64,000 bases of DNA from Atherinomorus stipes (Eukaryota; Chordata; Actinopteri; Atheriniformes; Atherinidae). The notes beneath the pieces are model-generated. The model saw only the letters and a program-made list of their open reading frames with translations. It was not told where the DNA came from and did no database searches. Shown in pieces: positions 1-10,400 of this stretch (position 1 is the first letter of the stretch; every line of letters begins with the position of its first letter). Position numbers and translations under genes: made by a program. The stretch spans positions 137,001 to 201,000 of the forward strand of contig JALJCO010007099.1 of assembly GCA_023101725.1 (NCBI GenBank), in the 5' to 3' direction.

Positions 1-867
1 CTGATGTCTGATATCATCGGCCTACCGATATTATCATCCGATACTGACGTTAAAATGTGATATCGGAATATATCGCCATCTTTTTTTCTACTGATGTCTG
101 ATATCATCGGCCTACCGATATTATCCCCCGATACTGACGTTAAAATGTGATATCGGAAAATATCCCTATCTTTTTTTCTACTGATGTCTGATATCATCGG
201 CCTACCGATATTATCCCCCCGATACTGACGTTAAAATGTGATATCGGAAAATATCCCCATCTTTTTTTCTACTGATGTCTGATATCATCGGCCTACCGAT
301 ATTATCATCCGATACTGACGTTAAAATGTGATATCGGAAAATATCGCCATCTTTTTTTCTACTGATGTCTGATATTATCGGCCTACCGATATTATCATCC
401 GATACTGACGTTAAAATGTGATATCGGAAAATATCCCCATCTTTTTTTCTACTGATGTCTGATATCATCGGCCTACCGATATTATCATCCGATACTGACG
501 TTAAAATGTGATATCGGAAAATATCGCCATCTTTTTTTCTACTGATGTCTGATATAATCGGCCTACCGATATTATCCCCCGATACTGATGTTAAAATGTG
601 ATATCGGAAAATATCGCCATCTTTTTTTTCTACTGATGTCTGATATCATCGGCCTACCGATATTATCATCCGATACTGACGTTAAAATGTGATATCGGAA
701 AATATCCCCATCTTTTTTTCTACTGATGTCTGATATCATCGGCCTACCGATATTATCCCCCGATACTGACGTGAAAATGTGATATCGGAAAATATCCCCA
801 TCTTTTTTTCTACTGATGTCTGATATCGTCGGCCTACCGATATTATCGTCCGATACTGATGTTAAAA
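1..867. repeat. 90-bp tandem repeat, camta2 intron
   Basis: About 9.6 copies, already under way at position 1. Each unit carries GATGTCTGATATCATCGGCC and a T run (cttttttttcta), and many GATATC or TATCGG words. Copies differ at a few sites (atcatcc/atccccc). The array is broken at 868 by a transposon and resumes at 3318. Reading frames in it are repeat artefacts. Confidence 0.95.
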
Positions 868-3317
868 CAGGGTTCCCGCGGGTCCTTAAGTCTTAAAATG
901 TAGCATAAATGTAGCTGTAGGTTTTACACTTTCAGCCGATGTGTTTAATGCCAGTGGGAAAGCGCAGCGCCCCACCATTAAGCATCTAATATCGTGTGTT
1001 TGATAAAATCGGTGTCGTGTCCATCGTGTCAGTGGGAGTTTGGGCGATTATCAGCTGTTTTACGGTAGGCTACAGGCGCTGACGTCGGAGTGCTGCCGGC
1101 TTAGCGATGTGGTGGCTAGTTAGCCAGTTTTCAGACCCCTTTAGCGAATGTTCCCCTCAAAGAGGCGCTCTGACAAATCTAGCGGCTTTTCTGGTGTTTG
1201 AGACAACGCGTGTCAGACAACACGTGTCAGACAACCCGTCAACCACCTGAAACTCGGACAGGAATATCGGTGTTAAAGCTCGACTGAGAAGGTGGAGGTG
1301 GAAAGACTCGCGCTGCTTTCCATTAGCATGTTCTGTGGAGAATGTGCACGTGGTGGGAACGCGCACAGCTGAAGCCTCCGTGGCTGCAGATGTCGGCGAA
1401 GTGGTGACGTCACAGCAATGTGTCACGTGACCTGTCAGAGTTCATGAATGCTTCCCCCCACAAATTATTCTTTGAAATATGAAATGGCCAAAATTTTCTT
1501 CCAGGGAAGCATCCCCCCCCCACACCCCCCTAGAAGGGCTGTATCCTTCTCACATAGTTTCAATATTGCATTTAATTGATGACCAGTGGGAAACGTAAAG
1601 TCTTGATTTCCATTGTAGGAGGAAAGAAGTTAAAGGAACATTCCACCACAGAATGATGTAACTTCATCTTCCACCCTCCCCTCATGGTGAGAAAGACTCT
1701 GCAGCACTTTTTAATATCTCAAATGCAGCCGGTGATCAGGAAGGCTTCTCGTTTCCCCCCAACTTTCATATAATGGAGTTCACCGGGGTCCGAGCCAAAA
1801 AGGTCCTTAAAGTCCACAAAAACGTGTCAATATTCCTCCATACTGCTCGTCCAATGTAATCCAAGTGTCCTGAGTGGGTAGCGTCCAGAATTTACTGGAA
1901 ACAACGTCATTTAGGAGATTTTTAGAGCCTAAACAGTAGAACATCGCACGTATAGCAAACACGCCGATGCACGTTCGTGAAACTACGGAAGCCGCGGCAG
2001 ACGAGATCGTGAGATTCTTTCAGATGAAAATCCTCACTGGTGTAGAGGTCCGGAGATTTGGAACAAGATTGACAGTTCTGTTAAAAACTACATTCTTTAA
2101 ATACATTTAAAAAGCTCTTTAAACAGCAGTTACTGCTACACTATGTTTAAATGGCCCCCCCGATGTGACTCGCGATTGGGAGAAGTATGTTGAATATTTT
2201 GTTGTTGGTGAGTAATTATGTTTCAGCCCTGAAAATTAAATTTATGCTCTGAATAATCTGATATGCACAGAAACCATTTCACACAGTGTGGAAGGAATAA
2301 TATTGAGCACGTGTTTGTCTTGGAGGGAGATTTTTAGGGGAGGTATGGGGGGGGGGTGATTTTTGTTGTTCATTAGTTTGTATATTGTTGTTGTTTGAGT
2401 TGTTATTTGTACATTTTGATGTGTTTTATACTTGGGTCACCAATTATAAGCTGCATAGCTTCTGGTGAGTCCCATTTTGCAGATCTGGCTCTTTGATGGA
2501 GACTGAGAACCTTCTGCTGTATTTTATGATAATTTGCAAATAAATGAAATGAAATGAAATGAAATCAACCCCTCTTGGACTCTCTTGTGTTTGTCTGCAG
2601 CTCTGTCGCTCTTACCACAATGTAAACAGAATTTCTTCTTCTACGCTTGTATTATCGGCAGAGTAGGCTCTGAACGCCGAGGCTTCCGTAGTTTCGTGAC
2701 CGCGCATATGCACGTTTAATGGAGGTAAACACTGCTCCTTTTTAGGCTCTAAAATCTACTAAATGATGGTTTCCAGTAAATTCTGGACGCTACCCACTCA
2801 GGACACTTGGATTACATTGGACGAGCAGTATGGAGGAATATTGACACGTTTTTGTGGACTTTTATGGACCTTTTGGCTCGGACCCCGGTGAACTCCATTA
2901 TATGAAAGTTGGGGGGAAACGAGAAGCCTTCCTGATCACCGGCTGCATTTGAGATATTAAAAAAGTGCTGCAGAGTCTTTCTCACCATGAGGGGGGGGGG
3001 GGGGATAAAGTTACATCATTCTGTGGTGGAATGGTCCTTTAAGTATTCAAAAGAAATGGCTGTAACGTTTTGGGGTGTAACGATTCAGTTAAACAACGAT
3101 TATCATATATCACGATTCATGGCTTCTGATTCAGGTTTAAGTCACTGAGTTAAATCGGATCGTATCATTCCAAATGAACCGATATCATTCACAAATCGAA
3201 TCAGAAACCATGAATCTTGAAATGAACCAAATCGTTTCGCCCCTAATTTGGGGTCTTAAATTTCATTTGGTCTTAAGAAGCGTTAAATTTGACTTTTAAA
3301 ATGGTGCAAGAACCCTG
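868..3317. mobile_element. hAT-like DNA transposon remnant inserted in the 90-bp array
   Basis: The ends are CAGGGTTC (868-875) and GAACCCTG (3310-3317). Subterminal arms share CTTAAG and TTTTAAAAxG words. CAGGGTT termini are typical of hAT elements. The same 90-bp repeat text lies on both sides (gatgttaaaa before, aatgtgatatcgg after), so insertion into the array is direct. The expected 8-bp target duplication is not clean (tgttaaaa against tgtacaa). No transposase frame was recognised, so it is non-autonomous or decayed. It carries the TTAA element at 1634-3038. Confidence 0.7.
1634..3038. mobile_element. TTAA-flanked element with ~400-bp inverted arms, nested in the hAT-like element
   Basis: The left arm (1634 to about 2015) and the right arm (about 2650-3038) are reverse complements over most of their length, for example TGGGTAGCGTCCAGAATTTA against TAAATTCTGGACGCTACCCA. 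The termini read TTAAAGGAACATTCCACC and its near complement, with TTAA at 1630-1633 and 3039-3042 as a possible target duplication. The centre (2015-2650) is AT-rich with a (GAAAT)n tract near 2545 and no gene. A third arm lies at 31729-32127. TTAA sites suggest a piggyBac-like mechanism, but the family is not established. Confidence 0.75.
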
Positions 3318-3760
3318 TACAATGTGATATCGGAAAATATCGCCATCTTTTTTCTACTGATGTCCGATATTATCAGCTGATATTGGCATTAAGACGTGAT
3401 ATTGGAAAATATCGTCATTGTTTTTTTCTAGGATGTCCACATGTTGGCTGCTCGTATCCGATATCTGGCAGCCAGATGTCCAAAATTTGTCCCACTTTTT
3501 AGGACAGAAATGTCCCGTAGAGTCACATTCATAGAAATCTAACAATTCTAAAGCATAATTATTCGGGATGCCCGATATTGTTGGCCGATATCTGCATTTT
3601 GATGTGATTTGGGAGAATATCTGGATGTTTTTGTTTGTTTGTTTCTTACTGATATTTCTAACAGACCAATCTTGCGATATCAGTCCAGCATGTTTAAAAA
3701 TCTGAACTAAAATGTGAGAAAATATCAGTATCGTTTTTTTTTTCGGTTCAGAATTTTTCC
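3318..3760. repeat. diverged continuation of the 90-bp array
   Basis: 3318-3435 is a clear 90-bp unit continuing the array interrupted at 868. Up to about 3760 weaker units remain, recognisable by gatgtccgatatt, gatgtgat and T runs. No gene was seen. Confidence 0.7.
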
Positions 3761-3782
3761 TGCAGAAATCTGAGTGTGATAT

Positions 3783-4625
3783 CCACCCTCAGATCGGTAT
3801 CTGATGATATCGGATATTCAGATCGGTATCTGATGATATCAGATGTTCAGATCGATATCTGATGATATCGGATATTCAGATCGATATTTGATGATATCGG
3901 ATGTTCAGATCGGTATCTGATGATATCGGATGTTCAGATCGATATCTGATGATATCGGATGTTCAGATCGGTATCTGATGATATCGGATGTTCAGATCGG
4001 TATCTGATGATATCGGATGTTCAGATCGATATCTGATGATATCGGATATTCAGATCGATATCTGATGATATTGTTCATATCGGTATCTGATGATATCGGA
4101 TGTTCAGATCGGTATCTGATGATATCGGATGTTCAGATCGATATCTGATATCGGATATTCAGATCGATATCTGATGATATTGGATGTTCATATCGGTATC
4201 TGATGATATCGGATGTTCAGATCGATATCTGATGATATCGGATATTCAGATCGATATCTGATGATATCAGATGTTCATATCGGTATCTGATGATATCGGA
4301 TGTTCAGATCGATATCTGATGATATCGGATGTTCAGATCGATATCTGATGATATCAGATGTTCAGATCGGTATCTGATGATATCGGATGTTCAGATTGAT
4401 ATCTGATGATAACGGATATTCAGATCATTATCTGATGATATTGGATGTTCAGATCGATATCTGATGATATCGGATGTTCAGATCGGTATCTGATGATATC
4501 GGATGTTCAGATCAATATCTGATGATATCGGATGTTCAGATCATTATCTGATGATATTGGATGTTCAGATCGATATCTGATGATATCGGATATTCAGATC
4601 GATATCTGATGATATCGGATATTGG
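3783..4625. repeat. 29-bp GATATC-rich minisatellite
   Basis: About 29 copies of a 29-bp unit containing TATCTGATGATATCGGATGT and TCAGATCG. Several copies are one step short (4075, 4145). The unit contains the near-palindrome GATATCxGATGATATC, so single strands could fold. It ends about 110 bases before the camta2 exon at 4737. Confidence 0.95.
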
Positions 4626-4736
4626 AATTTAAGAGTTGGACAGTATCGGATATCGGTAAAAGAAAAAAGCTGGTATCGAACATGGCTACCATGCAGCTGT
4701 GATGTCACAGTGATGTCATGTCCGTCTCCTCCACAG

Positions 4737-5634
4737 TGCGGCGGCGTCCCCCCCGCAGCCCCACCGGGCGGCTGTGAGCAGCCATAGCAACGGTTTCTAC
4801 GGCGACCACCACGGCAACCTGGCTGCGGTGGCTCTGCCCCAGAACGCCGTCATCGTCATGGCGACCGCCGCCGCCATCCCGAGCGGGGGCGGGGCCAGAG
4901 CGGAGGAGGCGGGGCAGAGGCGGAGCTTCGGACAGCTGCTGCTCTCCCCAGTCTCCCCCTCGCCCCCGTCCTCCTCCCCCCTCCCCGACACCCCCCGTCC
5001 AGGCCCCCGGCGTGACCACCCTCTCCCTCACCCTTCTGCCCTCCCCCGTCATCGGGGGTCTGCTCCTCACCCCTTCCTCCAACGCCTCCCACCAGTCTCC
5101 TCCTCCCCCTCGGCCTCCCCCTCCTCCTCCCCCCCACCGCCCCTCCCCCCGGCCTTCGACCCCGACTCCTTCCTCAACTCCCCCAAGCAGGGGCAGACGT
5201 ACGGTGGCCCTCCTCCCCCCGCCGCTCCCAGCACCTCCTCCCCCGTCTCCCGCCCCTCCCTCGCTCTCTCCCTGTCCCCCACCTCCACCCCTCCCTCCCT
5301 CCGTCTCTCCCCCCTCCTCCCTCTCCTCACTCTCCTCCTCCTCGGAGGTGGACCGGAGAGACTCCGTCCTGACCGTGTCCACCTCCCCGTCCTCCTCCTC
5401 GTCCCCGCCCTGTTCCTCCCTCCCCCCTCCCTCACCCTCTCCCTGTCCCCCACCTCCTCCGTGGCACCCCCCATCCTGCCCCTCTGCCTGGAGCTGGGAG
5501 CTCTGGGGGAGTCCGAGGGAGGGAGGGAGGAATCGGGGGGAGGTGAAGAGGGGGTGAGGGACAGGCGAGCTGAAGATGATGATGATGATGATGATGAAGG
5601 CAGGGCTCCGCCCACCAAGCTGGCGCTGCTTCAG
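4737..5634 (+). CDS. camta2: camta2 exon 1 of window: Pro/Ser-rich activation region
   Basis: The acceptor is ctcctccacag ending at 4736 and the donor is cttcag|gtgagt after 5634. The first base completes a codon begun in the upstream exon, and the exon ends in phase 0. The CAMTA signature [18 protein letters not shown] is at 5155-5208. Before it comes an [16 protein letters not shown] hydrophobic stretch and much Pro/Ser. The 3' part is acidic, with seven Asp codons (GAT)7 at 5575-5595. The frame used at both ends is open across the whole exon. However, between about 5310 and 5425 codon composition favours the +1 frame ([15 protein letters not shown]), which suggests two compensating indels in C runs. 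Confidence 0.88.
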
Positions 5635-7366
5635 GTGAGTGTGGTCCCGCCGGGACTACTGTCTCTGACCGTACCTTTTGAGGGGGGGGGGGGGGTGTCA
5701 ATACACTGAAATATCACGATATTTTCATACACCGATATATGATAGTTGAACTCGCGGTACCGATCGATTTACTGACGAAATCTCACGAGATTTCACAAAA
5801 GCGTACGAGATTTCACAAAAAGATGACATCTTGCTAGATTTCATTATTCTGTTAGCAATATTGCGAGTTTTTGTGAAATCTTGTAAAACGTCGCAAGAGA
5901 ACGATGAAATTTCACAAGATTTTGTAACACAATGTTCTGAAGTATCCTAACGAGATTTCACAAAAGCTCGCGAGATTTTGTAACAAAAAGATTACATCTT
6001 GCGAGATTTGATTATTCTGTTAGTAATCACAAGATTTCGTAACAAATTGTTCTGAAATAATCTTGTGAGATTTCAAGAAAGCTTGCGAGATTTCGTAACA
6101 AAAAGATGACACCTTGCCAGACTTCATTGTTCTGTTCATAAGCTCACGAGCTTTTGGAAGTCTCGCGAGATTTCGCAAGAGGACGGAGGAATCCCCAAGA
6201 TTTTGTAAGGAAATGTTCTGAGGTAATCTTGCGAGATTTCATTGTTCTGTTAGTAATCTCAAGAGCTTTGAAATCTTGCGAGACTTCATTATTCTGTTAG
6301 TAATCTCACGAGCTTTTGTGAAATCTTGTAAAACGTCGCAAGAGAAGCGATGAAATCTTACAAGATTTTGTAACAAAACGTTCTGAAATATCTAACGAGA
6401 TTTCACGAAAGCTCGCGAGATTTTATAACAAAAAGATTACATCTTGCGAGATTTGAATATTCTGTTAGTAATCTTACGAGCTTTTGTGAAATCTCGCAAG
6501 ATTTCGTAACAAAAAGAGGACATCTTGCGAGACTTCATTGTTCTGTTAGTAATCTCAAAGCTTTTTGGGAAATTTTAGATATATCAACAAGATTTCATTG
6601 TTCTGTTAGTAATCAAAAGAGCTTTTGTGACATCTGGCAAGATTTCATTGTTCTGTTAGTAATCTCACGAGCTTTTGTGAAATCTGGCAAGATTTCGTAA
6701 CAAAAAGAGGACATCTTGCGAGACTTCATTGTTCTGTAATTAATCACAAGATTTCGTAACAAATTGTTCTGAAATAATCTTGTGAGATTTCAAGAAAGCT
6801 CGCGAGATTCCGTAACAAAAAGATGACACCTGGCGAGATTTCATTGTTCTGTTCATAAGCTCACGAGCTTTTGTGAAGTCTCGCGAGATTTTGCAAGAGA
6901 ACGATGAAATCTCGCAAGATTTGTAAGCAAAAGAAATAAAAAAGGGTCGGTTTGAATGAATTTGTTTATCTACTGTCTTAATTTAAAGGTAAGAGGGGGG
7001 TGAGTGAAGATTGGGGGGCGGAACATAAACGCAGCGCATCTAGCAGGATAAGTAAGCCAAAGAGAAGAATGAAATAAGGGAGGATCTCGCGGCATTTATT
7101 TAATTTAGATCAGAGTAACTGAACGCAGAGAGATGAGAATAAATTAAATTAAAGAAAATGAAAAAGGTGTTGTTGAGGATAAAATAAAAATGTGTGTAGT
7201 ATAAGAATATTAAATATTTTTTAAGTGAAAAGAAAAAAGAGGAAAGAGAAATAGGAAAAGTCTCAAATATAAAAAAAAAAAAATATAAGCTTTGAATAAT
7301 AAAAAAAAAATAAAAAAAAAAAAAAAAAATAAAATTTTATATTTATATGGGGAAGGAAATAAATAT

Positions 7367-7453
<87 letters not shown>

Positions 7454-10400
7454 TATGGGTGGTAACATAAAAAGAAAAAAAAGGGGGGGAAGGGGGAAGG
7501 AGGATAAAAAAAAAAAAAAACAAATTAAAAATAGAAGGGATTGTAAGTATGTAAAATATTAATTTATATTATAAGATACTGGGGGTGAAAAGTTTTTTTC
7601 CTGGAGAAATAGATTAACATAAATAAAATCGTTAAGGATATAACATAAAAAAAAAAAAATAACAAGTGATTGTCCTTTAAAAACTATAAGGATATATCGG
7701 GGAGTTCGACAAAAAAAGGAGGTTGGAAAAGGGTAAAAAAAAAAAAAGGCTGGGGGGGGGAGTCTTAGAGTGTGGAGAATGCTGCGGCCAGAGATGACGT
7801 ATGAGGATGGATTGGGGCAAGGCGGGCGGGGGCGAAAGGAACATCTATCCACGAACCATCAAAAAACAACTCTGAGAAGATAGAGGAGGATAAAGTTAAG
7901 AGGAGATAAAAAAAAATGATAATTTCGTAAGTAAACGTTCTGAGGTAAACTTGCGAGATTTCATCGTTCTGTGACGTATCCTTCCACTAACATCTTACAC
8001 CCTCCTCCCTCAGACGAGTCACGCCCCCCCCACCTCGTCTCCACGACGACAGACAGACTCCGCCCCCCTTCTCTTAGTCTGCTCTGACCCGGCGGCCAAT
8101 CAAACGCAGCGGCAGGCTGACAGACAGCAGCCGTCGACCCCGCCTTCGCCCGAAGCCCCGCCCCCCGCCGACATCACCCATATGTCTCCGTTCAACGATG
8201 GGAAACCGGAGGCGGGTCCTGTCGCCATGGATACGGCTCCCCTGGCGACACCCCCCGTCCAGGTGAAGGAGGAGACCAGACTGGACCCGGAGGACGCCAG
8301 CATGGACACCCGCGCGGCGGGGGAGCGCGGGGGGGAGGAGCTGGACGTCTCCTTCGACAGCCAGTTCCCCGACCTCATCTCCGACCTCATCACCGAGGAG
8401 CCCGCCCCCGCCCCCACGGCCCCCAGCCCGGCCGTTTTCCCCACAGGAGTCCGCTACGTGGTGCCCCCCCAGCCCTCACCTTCCTCCTCCTTTCTCCCCT
8501 TCCCTCACCCGCTGCCCGCCTCCTCCTCCTCCGCCCGCCTGGCCTCCATCACCGACTTCTCCCCGGAGTGGTCCTACCCCGAGGTAATCACTCACCCCCC
8601 AATCACACGGCTGATCACATCCACGGGGGGGGGGGACATTAACACAATATATACAGGCCCCCCCCCCCACACTCAGAAACAAGTGAAGATAGTATCAATA
8701 GTTTTTACAGCTGGATTTAAAGTGGGCTTTCTCTTCCTTTGAGCCGGGGGTGTGTTTGCATCTGTCCCTTCTAATGAGAAGTATGGGGCAACTGCCCCCC
8801 CCCCCGTCTAAGTTCCCCCTGACAACCTGCTTTTTTCCACCCTGAATAGTCCAGTAGCTCAGTGACAGGATTCTGCAATTGTGGATAAAAGCAGCATTTT
8901 TTGCATGATGGGTCCTTCGGCTCAGTTATTGAATTTTAGCGTAGGAGTCCTCGTCAAAAATCTATTTTAAATATCCAATTGGAAGACGATCAAAATCAAT
9001 GAAATATGTGAAAATCCGCCTAATATTTATCAGCCTATATACACCATAACATGATTAATTACTTCCAAATGTGATAAAATTGACTTATTGTGTAATGATT
9101 TAAGTCACAGAACATGAGGTATCATGAGAAACACCTGTGTTGCTCTGAACACCACAAATGAATATGCATCATCGTCTGAAACATGTTTGGCTCATTTCAT
9201 GAGAAACACTTAGTGACATGATTTGACGTTTTTTGCCGTGTCATAGACAAAAACATTCTTTATGACGATCTATGAAACAGAAAGAGGCGCACCTGCATAG
9301 ATGTTACTGGGAAACATGGCTGCTTTTCAGCACATCTGACCCGACGGTTCGCAGAAACCGGACGTGATGTTACAGGAGGAAACTCTTCACCTCCGTTAAT
9401 ATGGATTTTAATGGTTTTATTTCAGTTTTTAAGTTCCTTTTCCAGTTTTACAGACAGTAACGGCTCAGCCTTCTGTTGTTTTGCCAGTTAATGTTTAAAA
9501 GCTCGTAAGGACCCTTTCTGCTGCTTCTGATGCGTCCTTCCTTCCATCCTAATCCTAATGAACAGGAACTATTTAAAACTCAACTGGAACCATGGAAGTT
9601 GTTATCTTCCTGCTTTTAAAGACTATTTGCCACGGGTTAGCCGCGTGCTAGCTGTTAGCCGTTAGCTGTTCACTAAAAAATGAGGCCCTATGTCAAAAAT
9701 CCTGAACTTCCCCTTTTAGGTCGTGTCAAAAATGAAGAACTCTTTGCAAAAACATAATTGTTTTATTAAAAAGATGCCTTTATTGTGCAGTAATTTATGT
9801 AGACCAGGTGCCTTGATTCTCTATTTTACACATCATTTTGGAGGCTTAATAATCAGTTGACAAATTCAAATAAGATTTTTATGACTCAAGATTTTCTTTT
9901 ATAATATACTAATAAAACAACCTTTGTGTTCTGTATGGATATTTCAAACATCTGTGTTGGGCTCCGAGGCTAAAATCATTTCTGATGTCCTAAAAAAGCC
10001 TCATACAAACTTTGGCACTTTTATCCGCAAGTGCAGAATCCACTGACAAACCTGCACGAAACCTCTGGACTATGTTCTATTAACAGGCGAGGGGAAATAT
10101 ATACACACACCCACGGCATTTATCTTAAAATGAGGGTTTGGGCTGCTAAAACTATATAGATGTTTATATGTACGTGTGTGTAGTCTTGAAGAAAAAATGT
10201 TTGAACTTGAGTTTATTTAAAATATTATTTTTTATAATTTATGTAATAATATTTAAAATAGGGACAATACATTCAATAAAATTAATTTAAATGGTAAACT
10301 TTACTCCCAGGTTTCTACCTCGCCCACGTAGGCACGCAGGTTCATTCAGACGTCATAATTTTAGTCAACGGACTTGAGGACTGGACTAAAGCTCCATCTG

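Noticed and set aside
1157..1426. 89-codon minus-strand frame inside the hAT-like element
   Set aside because: No transposase motif; short and composition-driven.
4705..5709. Antisense and +1 frames of up to 225 codons across the first camta2 exon
   Set aside because: They shadow a Pro/Ser-rich GC-rich exon whose sense frame carries the CAMTA motif [18 protein letters not shown]. The short +1 segment is reported separately as possible indels.
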